From an uncultured Draconibacterium sp. (GTDB lineage Bacteria > Bacteroidota > Bacteroidia > Bacteroidales > Prolixibacteraceae): a stretch of DNA of 64,000 bases. The position numbers and the translations under genes are program-made. Shown here piece after piece: positions 35,706 to 44,820 of the stretch. The DNA is taken from assembly GCF_913063105.1 (NCBI RefSeq), contig NZ_CAJXYQ010000001.1:310001-374000 (forward strand). The letters run 5' to 3'. Under the pieces are notes generated by a model, which had not been told where the DNA came from, made no database searches, and saw nothing but the letters and a program-made list of their open reading frames with translations. Position 1 is the first letter of the stretch; each line of letters begins with the position of its first letter.

Positions 35706-35829
35706 TTATTCATAACGTAATACTTCAATCCCGATACGCTCTGCTATCGAGAATTTCGGATAGCCTCTATTCGTACCTCAGCGCCTCCATCCCGATACGC
35801 TTCGCTATCAAGGATCTTCGCACTTCTCA
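35706..35829 (-). pseudogene. Two successive orphan permease 3' termini, each with a palindrome
   Basis: Behind the stop of permease 9 (35830) the minus strand carries two more copies of a permease ending. 35787-35767 reads EALRYE and a TAG stop; 35726-35706 reads EVLRYE and a TAA stop. Each is preceded (in minus reading) by a 27-nt palindromic insert, at 35789-35815 and 35728-35754, of the ATCCCGATACGC...CTATC type. Together with the live stop there are three permease ends in 130 nt. Confidence 0.7.
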
Positions 35830-38160
35830 CTATTCGTATCGAAGTACTTCGACAGGATTCCGGGTAGCCGCCCGCCAACTCTGCCAGCTTACCGTTAACA
35901 ACGCAATTCCCAAAGCCAGTACTCCGGCCAGTGCAAAAATCCACCAGCTTAAAGTGGTTTTGTAGGCGAAGTTTTCGAGCCATTTGTTCATGGCATAGTA
36001 TGCAATTGGGCAGGCTATTACAAAGGCTATGGCTACCCATTTTATAAAGTCTTTATTTAGCATTGATAGGATTTCTGAAACTTTGGCGCCGTTTACTTTG
36101 CGGATGCTGATTTCTTTTGTTCGGGTAAAACTTATTAGCAGTATTTGTCCCAAAATACCCATACAAGTAAGCACAATGGCTATTAACGAAAAGAAAGAAA
36201 CAGACTTGGCCAGGCGCACTTCTTTTTCGTACAGAGCCTGAAATTGCTGGTCGTAGAAAGTAAAATACATGGGCTCGTTGGGTAAAATCCCTGTCCACAC
36301 TTTTTCAATATCGTTTAATTGTTGTGAAATATTTCCGGGTGTTAAACGAACCGATAAGGCTCCAAACTTTTCTTCCGGGCGGTACAACAAAGCAAGTGGA
36401 ACTACTGCCGAATGTAGCGAGGTGGTATTAAAATTTTCTACAACTCCCAACACTTTATAACCGCCTTTTCCTCCTTGTTTGTAGGTCTTATCTTTAATAT
36501 TGTCCCAGCCGTATCTTTTTATGGCTTCTTCGTTAAATAAACAAGTTCGTCCCTCATCACCCAAATGAAATTCTCGCCCCTCCAACAGGTTCATGCCCAT
36601 GGTTTCAAGGTAATCGTCGGAAATAGTAATGCAGTGAACGGTAAAATTATTTTCAGAATCACCACTCCCCATTCTTAATTTTACATGACCAGGATGACCG
36701 TCACTCAAAGTACTTCCGGCAACAAAGGGCAGTTTACCAATTTCTTCTTTTAGGGTTGACGGTGTTTCATAAAAGTATGGGAGCTCGAAGCGGACAAGAT
36801 GTTCCTCGTTAAATCCAAGGTCGTAATGTTTTACATACTGCAGTTGTTTAAAAATAGTTAGCACTGCAGCAATTAAAACAATTGAAGCAACTAATTGAAA
36901 GGTTAACATGGCCTGTCGCCCGATCTGTTTCCCGGTGCGTTTGCTGCTTCCGGCCAGAAAATCGGTTATATTAAATTTGGTAAGCACATAAACCGGGGCT
37001 AAGCTATTTAGCAAGATTACAAAAACAACAATTCCAAAGAAAACAAGTAATGACGCTCTGGTATTTGCATCGAAAAATAATATACGTTTCCCAAAAATGA
37101 TTTCGGTATACGGAAGCACTGCCAAGGTAATAAGCAAAGCCAAGCCAACCGAAAGAAGAATTCCAAGCGAAACTTCAACCAACGAGCCGGTAAACAGATT
37201 TGCAAGGTTAGCTCCGTTGGTCTTTTTAATACCAAACTCTTTCTGCTTACTAAACTGTTTCGAAACCGTAAAATTGATGTAATTGATACTCGATAAAAGT
37301 AAAATTAGAATACCTATAACCAGGAAAATACTGAGAACTTTTGAATTCCCTCTTTTCTGAGAATCTTTTACCTGCATGGTTGTCAAATAGATATCTTCAA
37401 TATTTTGAAAAGCCAAACTGTCAACATTTACACTTACATCTTTTATTGTAAGATTAACTTTTTCGGCAAACTGTACAGGATTAACAGAATTGTTGAAAAC
37501 GACAAAATGCGGCGTTGTAAACCAACATCTTCCATCATTACACGATTGCGACATGCGAAAATCTTCAGACCCCGAATTAATAATCAGTTCAGCATCGAAT
37601 GTCGCCGCTCGCGGAATATCTTTAATAACAGCGGTTATGGTTCCCTCAAACCAATCGGAAGTTAACGTTCGCCCAAGTGGGCTTACAGAACCATACATTT
37701 GTTTTGCAACCGATTGGGTAATTACCATCGATTTATCGAAAGCAAAAGCTTTGTCCGAAATACTTTCAACAATTTCAATTTCAAAAATATCAAAGAAGTT
37801 TTCGGTGGTTGCCATCATTTGATTAACCCTAAAATTTGCATCCAACTCCGAGTCTTTTATTACAAGCGGAAAACCACCTGCATATTCCATCGGGCAGGCA
37901 TTTACAATTTCTGGATATTGCTCCAATAGTGCTGGGAACAAATCGTAGTCGAGGTTAACCGTTTCTTGTTTAGCATCGTAAATACGATAAATATTTTCAG
38001 AATTAGTAAACACCTTATTCACCCGGTGCTCCGACACGTAAAACAGACCAATAAGAATAAAGGCGGTAAAACCAATGGCAAATCCGCCAATAATAAGTGT
38101 ACTGTTTACCTTATCTTTTAATAGGTTCCGAATAGCTAATTTTAGTTTAAACAGTATCAT
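35830..38160 (-). CDS. FtsX/MacB-type ABC permease, array member 9
   Basis: A 776-residue two-lobed permease. TM1 at about 24-45 (FAIGFTAFILIGLFYVSE), motif RVNKVFTNSENIYRIYDA, first FtsX domain with KQKEFGIKKTNGANLANLF and second with RTKEISIRKVNGAKVSEILSML. The C-terminus KWLENFAYKTTLSWWIFALA is the common type but ends ATRNPVEVLRYE; the same EVLRYE ending is found in an orphan 3' end just downstream. It is 86 nt downstream of permease 10. Confidence 0.9.
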   Translation of the reverse strand: MILFKLKLAIRNLLKDKVNSTLIIGGFAIGFTAFILIGLFYVSEHRVNKVFTNSENIYRIYDAKQETVNLDYDLFPALLEQYPEIVNACPMEYAGGFPLVIKDSELDANFRVNQMMATTENFFDIFEIEIVESISDKAFAFDKSMVITQSVAKQMYGSVSPLGRTLTSDWFEGTITAVIKDIPRAATFDAELIINSGSEDFRMSQSCNDGRCWFTTPHFVVFNNSVNPVQFAEKVNLTIKDVSVNVDSLAFQNIEDIYLTTMQVKDSQKRGNSKVLSIFLVIGILILLLSSINYINFTVSKQFSKQKEFGIKKTNGANLANLFTGSLVEVSLGILLSVGLALLITLAVLPYTEIIFGKRILFFDANTRASLLVFFGIVVFVILLNSLAPVYVLTKFNITDFLAGSSKRTGKQIGRQAMLTFQLVASIVLIAAVLTIFKQLQYVKHYDLGFNEEHLVRFELPYFYETPSTLKEEIGKLPFVAGSTLSDGHPGHVKLRMGSGDSENNFTVHCITISDDYLETMGMNLLEGREFHLGDEGRTCLFNEEAIKRYGWDNIKDKTYKQGGKGGYKVLGVVENFNTTSLHSAVVPLALLYRPEEKFGALSVRLTPGNISQQLNDIEKVWTGILPNEPMYFTFYDQQFQALYEKEVRLAKSVSFFSLIAIVLTCMGILGQILLISFTRTKEISIRKVNGAKVSEILSMLNKDFIKWVAIAFVIACPIAYYAMNKWLENFAYKTTLSWWIFALAGVLALGIALLTVSWQSWRAATRNPVEVLRYE

Positions 38161-38246
38161 CGTAATTGTTTTTCATGTTTTAATAGCATTGATAGAAGAC
38201 GAATAAACACGTTGCGTCATTGATTTCCCAATCCCGGCAAACATTC

Positions 38247-40595
38247 TCATTCGCACCTAAGAGCCTCAACCGGATTCCGCGTAGCCGCCCGCCAACTTTG
38301 CCAGCTAACGGCCATAAAAGCAACAAACAGTGCAAAAGCAGCGCTAACCAAAAAATATACAGGACTGATGGAAACGCGGTTTACAAAATTTTGCAGCCAC
38401 TGTTGCATGGTAAAATAGCTGCCAACAAAGGCGATAGCAATAGCGATAAGAACCAGGATAAATGTTTCTTTTAACAGATCACGAACAACCTGTGTCTCGG
38501 TGCTTCCAATTACTTTTCTTATTCCAATCTCCTTTTTCCGTCGGTTTACATTCATAACCGAAAGGGCCATTAACCCAATAAAGCTGATAATGATCGCCAG
38601 TCCTGCGCCGGTAGAAACCAGTTTAATCATACGCTCTTCGTTTGTGTACTTATTAGCGTAAACATCGGTTAACTGAAACTTGCTAATGATGAGTTCGGGC
38701 GAATAACTTTTAATCACTTCATCAATTTGTGCCTGCTGGGCGGAAGTGGCTGCGGTATTTGTCCGCACATAAATGTTGTTAACATTGTTGCGTTTATTGG
38801 TTATAACCAGAGGTTCGATAGGAGCTCCGGGATGATCGATATAGTAAAAATCTTTTGCAATGGCGATTACTGTTAGTGGATCTTTGAACATTTGTACCAA
38901 GCTCCCAACTTTTACATCAGGACCCAACATTTTTGCAGCTGCTTCGTTAAGAATTACCGCATTTTTATCCGTTTCCGATTGATTAAAATACCGACCATCG
39001 ACCAGCTCCAGTTGCATGGTTTTTGCAAATCCGGGATGTACCCGATATGCATTTACACTATTCAAATTTCCAGGATTGCCATATTTTTTTATTCCCTGTC
39101 CGCTTGAGCCTCGTCCCATCCCATGATCAGAAAAAGCTACATCTTCAACAAATGCCAGTTTTTTTAAATCATCAGCAATAGACAACGCACTTTTTCGCAC
39201 CTCGTTATCTAGGTTGGTAATACCAATTACATTCTCGGGATTAAAACCAAGTGGCACTTCTTTTAAATAGTTCACTTGTGCAAAAACAATTACCAGCGCA
39301 CTAATAAGAAAAACAGATATGGAAAACTGCGAAATAACTGCAATACGCGACAGTGTGCTTTTTCGTTTTACCCTGGAGGACTTTCCTTTAAGTGCATTTA
39401 CCAGGTTTAATTTCGACAAATAATAACTTGGATATGCACCCGAAACCAATATTATAACTGCAAGAATTGCCAAAACCAGCAAAATGCCGGAAAAGGAAAA
39501 CATGTCTGAAAGCTCGATCTGGCTTTTCATTAGCCTTGCAAAAGCAGGTTGAACAAGGGCTGTTAGTCCCAAAGCCAACACAAACGACAAAAGGCTGATG
39601 ACCGATGTTTCGGTGAAAAACAAACGCGACAAGGTGCTTTGGGTTGCTCCCAAGGATTTTCGTGAGGCAACTTCGGCAATCCGCTTTTCACCATGTAAAA
39701 CATACAAATTGATGTAATTTACCAATGCAATTAGCAATACCAAAAAGGCAATGCCTGCAATAATAATAATGTGTGCTAAATTAGCTTTTGGCGAAAGATC
39801 GAAATCAACAACGGTGTGTAAATGTAAATCTGCCAGCAGTTCAGTCCCGCTTTCTACAGTCGCGTTAAACGGATCACCCCATGGTTTCATAATCTCGTTA
39901 TTTGCAGCGGCTATTTTTTCGCCAACCTCAGCTAAATTGGTATTTTCGTCAATCCTAAAATAAGTGTATAGCTCCAATCCTCCCCATTTTTCGGGATGAA
40001 CCGTCTGCATCGACACCAACAAATCGAAATTGAAGTGTGTGTTATTGGGTAAATCATTTATTACACCCGTTACTGTAGCCGGCTCCTCAGAAACATTTAG
40101 AACCTTGCCAACACAATCCACGGAATTAAATACTTTTAGTGCCGTTGACCGGGTAATAACCACGTTGTTTTCACCCACCAAAGCATTGCTGCTGTTTCCC
40201 AGAATTAACTTCAATCCAAATACATCGAAGAAATCCTCATCAGCAAACAGTAATTGCAAGTTGGGAAATTTTTGTTGCTCGTATTTGACGGTTGTCTCCC
40301 ACCCCCTGTAAATTTGAGTAGCTGATCTTATTTCCGGAACTCGAGATGGAATTTCCGTATATGCCCTTCGCAAACAGATGCCATAATTTGTAATGCTGCC
40401 CTCTTCGCTAACTGCGTTATAAAGTCGTAAAACATTGTTTTTCGTTTGAAAATGCTGGTCGTAACTTAGCTCGTGTTTCAGGTAAACCGACAGGAGCAAA
40501 ACAGCACTTAATCCAATAGCTAATCCGGGAAGGTTAACAAAAACCAACAAGGGATTTCGCCGAAACATTCTGAATATAAATCGTAAATCTTTCAT
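38247..40595 (-). CDS. FtsX/MacB-type ABC permease, array member 10
   Basis: A 782-residue two-lobed permease directly downstream of ATPase 2 (85 nt). TM1 at about 22-42 (AIGLSAVLLLSVYLKHE), motif LSYDQHFQTKNNVLRLYNA, first FtsX domain at RIAEVASRKSLGATQSTLS and second at RKKEIGIRKVIGSTETQVV. The C-terminus (QQWLQNFVNRVSISPVYFLV) is distant from the common type except for the last words, SWQSWRAATRNPVEALRCE, where Cys replaces the usual Tyr. Being adjacent to ATPase 2 and most divergent, it could be the founding permease of the cluster; that is inference. Confidence 0.9.
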   Translation of the reverse strand: MKDLRFIFRMFRRNPLLVFVNLPGLAIGLSAVLLLSVYLKHELSYDQHFQTKNNVLRLYNAVSEEGSITNYGICLRRAYTEIPSRVPEIRSATQIYRGWETTVKYEQQKFPNLQLLFADEDFFDVFGLKLILGNSSNALVGENNVVITRSTALKVFNSVDCVGKVLNVSEEPATVTGVINDLPNNTHFNFDLLVSMQTVHPEKWGGLELYTYFRIDENTNLAEVGEKIAAANNEIMKPWGDPFNATVESGTELLADLHLHTVVDFDLSPKANLAHIIIIAGIAFLVLLIALVNYINLYVLHGEKRIAEVASRKSLGATQSTLSRLFFTETSVISLLSFVLALGLTALVQPAFARLMKSQIELSDMFSFSGILLVLAILAVIILVSGAYPSYYLSKLNLVNALKGKSSRVKRKSTLSRIAVISQFSISVFLISALVIVFAQVNYLKEVPLGFNPENVIGITNLDNEVRKSALSIADDLKKLAFVEDVAFSDHGMGRGSSGQGIKKYGNPGNLNSVNAYRVHPGFAKTMQLELVDGRYFNQSETDKNAVILNEAAAKMLGPDVKVGSLVQMFKDPLTVIAIAKDFYYIDHPGAPIEPLVITNKRNNVNNIYVRTNTAATSAQQAQIDEVIKSYSPELIISKFQLTDVYANKYTNEERMIKLVSTGAGLAIIISFIGLMALSVMNVNRRKKEIGIRKVIGSTETQVVRDLLKETFILVLIAIAIAFVGSYFTMQQWLQNFVNRVSISPVYFLVSAAFALFVAFMAVSWQSWRAATRNPVEALRCE

Positions 40596-40680
40596 GGCTT
40601 TCTTTTTTGAAAGAGGTGCAACGCAGAGCGCTTAGGGTTAACTCATCCCCTGCTCGAGGCCCTTTGCACCCTGCTGTTTT

Positions 40681-41379
40681 CTATAACAGAATCTCCCCCA
40701 TTTCCTTTTTCACCTCCTCGGTAATAATCATACCATCAAACAGGTTAATTACGCGATGGGCAAATTCCGAGTCGTGTAGCGAGTGCGTTACCATTACAAT
40801 GGTGGTGCCTTCGCGGTTGAGTTCGGTTAGAAGGTTCATTACCTCCTGGCCGTTTTTCGAATCGAGGTTACCGGTAGGCTCATCAGCAAGAATTAGTTTT
40901 GGATTGGCAACTACCGCACGGGCAATAGCCACACGCTGCTGCTGACCACCCGACAATTGTTGTGGGAAGTGTTTTGCCCGGTGAGCAATTTTCATACGTT
41001 CCAATACTTTCTCAACCATCTCTTTGCGCTCGCGGGCTTTCAGCTTCAGATAAATTAATGGCAACTCCACGTTTTCGTACACATTTAGTTCGTCAATCAG
41101 GTTAAAGCTCTGAAATACAAAACCAATGTTTCCTTTTCGTAACATGGTGCGGTTACGTTCTTTCAGCTGGCCAACTTCTTCCCCGTCAAAAAAATATTGG
41201 CCGCCACTTGGGTTATCAAGCAAACCAATAATATTTAGCAGGGTAGATTTTCCGCATCCTGAAGGGCCCATAATGGCAACAAATTCGCCTTTTTTAACAT
41301 GTAAATTCACTTCATTTAACGCACTGGTTTCAATTTCTTCGGTGCGGAATACTTTTGTTAAGTCTGTTGTTTTTATCAT
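40681..41379 (-). CDS. ABC transporter ATPase 2 (LolD/MacB type)
   Basis: A 232-residue ATPase with canonical motifs: Walker A GPSGCGKS (38-45), Q-loop VFQSF, signature LSGGQQQR (142-149), Walker B LILADE (162-167), D-loop GNLDS and H-loop VTHSLHD. This set is typical of the LolD/MacB branch that pairs with FtsX-type permeases. It precedes the run of seven permeases (10 to 4) and probably energises several of them. The TolC-like and HlyD-like genes upstream complete a MacAB-TolC-like envelope-spanning system. Confidence 0.93.
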   Translation of the reverse strand: MIKTTDLTKVFRTEEIETSALNEVNLHVKKGEFVAIMGPSGCGKSTLLNIIGLLDNPSGGQYFFDGEEVGQLKERNRTMLRKGNIGFVFQSFNLIDELNVYENVELPLIYLKLKARERKEMVEKVLERMKIAHRAKHFPQQLSGGQQQRVAIARAVVANPKLILADEPTGNLDSKNGQEVMNLLTELNREGTTIVMVTHSLHDSEFAHRVINLFDGMIITEEVKKEMGEILL

Positions 41380-41493
41380 GATATTTTTGTTTTGTTATTT
41401 AATCAATTTGCAAAGTGCAGAGGGCATGGCGCAAGGCGAAAAAGAAAAAGTCTGTAACTATAAGACACTCTTAAATCCATCTTGCTTCTTTTG

Positions 41494-41877
41494 CTATGCA
41501 CTGGGCACTTTGCACTCTGGGCCTAATATTTTCTTTCTGAAATTTGTTATTTTTCTGCTTAGTTTATCCATATCATCAAGCTTTTTATTGAGTTCATCTT
41601 CGGTAATAAATTTTCTGCGATAAGTGACGTAAACAATATTAACTGTTTCAAAAACTGAACGTCTGGCAAACTTCAGAAAATTAGCAAAATCCTTATCAGA
41701 AAAAGAACCGGCACCTTCAGCGATGTTGTTAGAAATACTTAATGATGCTGCCCTTAATTGTTCGGCAGCCCGAAAATGCTTTGCCTGCTCCAGAATTTCT
41801 GCCAAATCGTAAAGCTCATCGTTTAAACCAATAGCTTCTTTCCAGATGTCTAAATCCATAAACCTAAAATGTGCCAT
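41494..41877 (-). CDS. Four-helix-bundle protein (23S rRNA IVP family)
   Basis: Start placed at ATG 41877 (MAHFRFMDLDIWKEA), 127 residues; an in-frame ATG at 41931 adds 18 residues that look non-coding. The family signature is clear: DLDIWKEAIGL, the RAAEQLRAASLSISNNIAEG segment and ARRSVFETVNIVY. These proteins form a four-helix bundle and are best known from intervening sequences in 23S rRNA; elsewhere they occur as stray genes of unknown role. It interrupts the efflux operon between the adaptor and ATPase 2 and is flanked by GCAAAGTGCAGAGG-like short repeats; its last codons (GPECKVPSA) read through such a repeat. Confidence 0.88.
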   Translation of the reverse strand: MAHFRFMDLDIWKEAIGLNDELYDLAEILEQAKHFRAAEQLRAASLSISNNIAEGAGSFSDKDFANFLKFARRSVFETVNIVYVTYRRKFITEDELNKKLDDMDKLSRKITNFRKKILGPECKVPSA

Positions 41878-41964
41878 ATAGAAATAGTTTTTATTAAATC
41901 GATTGAATATCCTCAGTTGATTATACTCCAAAACGCTTTGCGCTTTCCTCTCAGCCCTCTGCGC

Positions 41965-43221
41965 TTACTTAAACACAATCCGATCATTGTCGCCAAACAA
42001 ATCATAGCTGGAAGTAATCACCTTTTCTCCCGGTGTTAATCCTTCCAATACTTCATAATACTGCGGATTTTGTTTCCCGATACGGATGCTGCGTTTTTCG
42101 GCTTCCGTTTCATTATCATTAAGCACATACACCCATTGGCCGCCGGTGCTCTGAAAAAAACCACCTTTAGGAATGAGCACCGCTTTTTCGGGCTGTCCCA
42201 ACTGCAATTTTGTATGGTAAGTTTGCCCGGTACGAATGTTATCCGGCTTTGCCCCTTCAAAAATCATATCAATTTCAAACTGCCCTTCACGCACTTCGGG
42301 GTAGACCTTTTTAACGGTAAGGTCGTAATTTTCGCCACCACGCTCAAACGATGAATTCAATCCACGACGTACACGGTCGATGTAATGCTCATCGATAAGT
42401 GCATTTATTTTAAAATCGGTAAGAATGTTTACCATCCCAATGCGCTGACCACGGGCGATTGACTCGCCAATTTCAGCATTCAGAAGTCCTAATTGTCCAT
42501 CAGCCGGTGCTTTTACATTCAGATTATCGAGGCGCAAACGGGCCATTTTCAGGTTTTCGCGCATGTTGGCCAGACTTTCATCCATATTTTGTTTTTGATT
42601 GGTACGAAAAATCGAATCCTGTTCAAATTTTAAATAAGTCAGCTCTTTCTCTTTTAAGGCCAGTTCGTAGTCTTCTTTGGCTTGCAGGTACTCTTCCCTG
42701 GCAATTAAATCGTCGTTAAACAAGGCCTCGAATTGTTTAAATTTGCGCTCGGCCTGCGTTACCTGTAGGTCTATTTCAAGCTTTGCACGTTGGTTGCTAA
42801 TTTGCTGCTGTTCAATAATTATTTGTGTGTTACGAAGTTCGTTGGAGTGGTAAGCCATATTCGATTCACTGTTCATAATGGTTGTATTCAGGTCGTTGTT
42901 TTTCAATTTCAGAATTACATCACCTTCTTTAACCATTTCGCCTTCTTCAATGTAAATCTCCTCTACTTTCCCGCCTTCTTCCACATCCAAAAAAATGGTT
43001 GTTATGGGTTCTACCTGGCCAATTACCGTGATGTAGTCGTTAAACTCGCCATCGGTAACCGAACTAATTGTTAGCTTATCTCTCTCGGCCCGAAATACCG
43101 AGCCGCTACTTCCCAATACCACCTTATACAACAAAAAGGCAAACGCCAATCCGCCAACAATCCAAATAATGTGTTTGGCTTTTAAGCCTTTTTTCTTTTC
43201 AATTTTTTTATCCATTCCCAT
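41965..43221 (-). CDS. HlyD/MacA-type periplasmic adaptor (membrane fusion protein)
   Basis: A 418-residue adaptor that should bridge the inner-membrane permeases and the outer-membrane channel. There is one TM anchor at about 17-37 (IIWIVGGLAFAFLLYKVV), a lipoyl-like half with VEEIYIEEGEMVKEGDVIL, a long helical hairpin at about 120-230 (QQQISNQRAKLEIDLQVTQ through ALKEKELTYLKFEQD), a second lipoyl half with VKAPADGQLGLLNAEIGES, then beta-barrel and membrane-proximal domains. It follows the TolC-like gene by 50 nt. A Met two codons later (43215) is an alternative start. Confidence 0.92.
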   Translation of the reverse strand: MGMDKKIEKKKGLKAKHIIWIVGGLAFAFLLYKVVLGSSGSVFRAERDKLTISSVTDGEFNDYITVIGQVEPITTIFLDVEEGGKVEEIYIEEGEMVKEGDVILKLKNNDLNTTIMNSESNMAYHSNELRNTQIIIEQQQISNQRAKLEIDLQVTQAERKFKQFEALFNDDLIAREEYLQAKEDYELALKEKELTYLKFEQDSIFRTNQKQNMDESLANMRENLKMARLRLDNLNVKAPADGQLGLLNAEIGESIARGQRIGMVNILTDFKINALIDEHYIDRVRRGLNSSFERGGENYDLTVKKVYPEVREGQFEIDMIFEGAKPDNIRTGQTYHTKLQLGQPEKAVLIPKGGFFQSTGGQWVYVLNDNETEAEKRSIRIGKQNPQYYEVLEGLTPGEKVITSSYDLFGDNDRIVFK

Positions 43222-43271
43222 GTCTATGGTCTTTTACTTTTTTCAATTAATTTTTCTGCTTTCTCAACTGA

Positions 43272-44627
43272 TTACTGAGCATTTTCGTCCATTTCCCAAA
43301 ACCGTTGTCCTTTGTAAAACTGCAGAACTTTCATTTTTATCTCCCACTGCGTACGCGATCGTAACACCTGGCTTTGTGTGTTTGCCAATCGGTTCTTAGC
43401 AATGTAGTAATCATTAATATCAATGAGTCCCTGGTCAAATTTCTTTTCAGCAGCCTGAAAAGCCAGCTCGTCAACCTCCGTACGTTTTTCATACTGACTG
43501 TATTCTTTGTACAATGCTTCAAGTTCTGTAAGGTTATTTACCATTTCAAAGAACAATTTCTGACTCTCATCATCAAGACTATTCTTTGCGCGTTCCAGTT
43601 CCAGTTTGGCTTTTGTAAGCTCCGAGCGGTTGGCCCATTTATTAAAAACCGGAATTCTTAGCGTGGCTCCAACATATTGGTTTTTATTGTTCTTCCATTG
43701 GTTGTTAAAGGCTACCGTGTTGCCATCGTCATCGGTATTTGTTTCGTAATATCCGGTACTTATTGATCCGCTTGCATAAACTGACGGGAATAATGCTGAG
43801 CGACTTAATGCCAGGCCTTTCTCTGTAGCTTTTACACTGGCCACAATGCTTTGGTAATAGGGCGACCAAGTAGTAAATTGCTCAAAAAGTAAAGCGGGCT
43901 GATCTACTTTTTCACTAAAAACCATCGACGATTCATCTACCAAAATCATTTCTTCAGGTGAAATAAAATTCATGAGCTGTTTCAATTTTAATGTTGCTGT
44001 TTCAACTGCATTTTCAATCTGAATTTTGTTCAGCTCCTCGCGCTCCAGGTTGGCGCGCATATCCAATAAGTCGGTTTTGGCTTGAAGGCCGACTTCCACC
44101 TTCTTTTCTGTTGTTTTCAAACTTAGCTTCGAGGCTTCAACCTGCTCGTTGGCTATTTCGAGCATTCCTTTGTAATAAACAACATCAAAAAATGCAACCA
44201 TTACGCTAAAGGCCAAATCATCGGATGCATTTATTCGGTTGTATGCTGACATTTGTTTTCTGAATTGCTGGTATTTAATTTGATTTTGCAAACGAAAGCC
44301 GTCAAACACGGCAATAGATGAGGACAAATTGTAGGAGTTATTAAAAAACTCCGTATCGATGTAGGTATTTGTATTGGGGTCAACCGAGCGCCCAAAATTT
44401 AATCCAACACTGGTTGATGCGTTAATTGCCGGCAACATATTACGTTTTGATTGCTGCACATTCTCGATCGACAATTTCTCCTGTAGCTCGTAATCCCGCA
44501 AATTAATGTTATTCTCAATGGCATAGGAAATGCATTGGTTCAGGCTCCAATCCTTTTGTGCCTGAACCACATTTCCCATAATCAAACTAATAAATACGAA
44601 AAGAACTATATGTGTTTTTATCATCAT
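43272..44627 (-). CDS. TolC-like outer-membrane efflux protein
   Basis: A 451-residue outer-membrane factor with a signal peptide (1-24, ending VVQAQ). The body shows the TolC pattern: an N-terminal LNQCISYAIENNINLRDYELQ helix, two long alpha-hairpins and beta-strand parts, including the repeat-halves SVGLNFGRSVDPN and GSISTGYYETNTDD. It would form the trimeric exit duct for the MacAB-like transporters encoded downstream. It is the first gene of the long minus-strand cluster, and a sigma-54-type promoter lies 13-40 nt upstream. Confidence 0.93.
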   Translation of the reverse strand: MMIKTHIVLFVFISLIMGNVVQAQKDWSLNQCISYAIENNINLRDYELQEKLSIENVQQSKRNMLPAINASTSVGLNFGRSVDPNTNTYIDTEFFNNSYNLSSSIAVFDGFRLQNQIKYQQFRKQMSAYNRINASDDLAFSVMVAFFDVVYYKGMLEIANEQVEASKLSLKTTEKKVEVGLQAKTDLLDMRANLEREELNKIQIENAVETATLKLKQLMNFISPEEMILVDESSMVFSEKVDQPALLFEQFTTWSPYYQSIVASVKATEKGLALSRSALFPSVYASGSISTGYYETNTDDDGNTVAFNNQWKNNKNQYVGATLRIPVFNKWANRSELTKAKLELERAKNSLDDESQKLFFEMVNNLTELEALYKEYSQYEKRTEVDELAFQAAEKKFDQGLIDINDYYIAKNRLANTQSQVLRSRTQWEIKMKVLQFYKGQRFWEMDENAQ

Positions 44628-44649
44628 TGCAAGTTATTTGCAGCTTTAT

Positions 44650-44666
44650 ATGCCACAATAATGCCA
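44650..44666 (-). promoter_or_regulatory. Putative sigma-54 promoter of the efflux/permease operon
   Basis: The minus strand reads TGGCAT-TATTG-TGGCA, so GG and GC are separated by exactly 10 nt. The -24 half is a consensus match (TGGCAY) and the -12 half has one mismatch (TTGC is TGGC here). The predicted start of transcription is about 44640, 13 nt before the tolC-like ATG. An NtrC-type sigma-54 activator is encoded divergently at 45023. Confidence 0.6.
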
Positions 44667-44820
44667 CAAACCCAAGTGCCTGATATTGTGTTTTTTACAC
44701 CAAGCACGCCATCCCTGGCGTTAAAATTATTTACAGAATATTGTAAAATATTTTTACAGCTGGTTGGAATTGGTTTGGTCTTCATCTAATTTTGGATAGG
44801 AGAAACAGAAGCATTAAGCT

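Noticed and set aside
35744..36040. 98-codon minus-strand frame running through permease 9's 3' end and the dead ends
   Set aside because: Same shifted reading of the conserved permease C-terminus as seen near 12868 and 33163; it has no independent coding signature.
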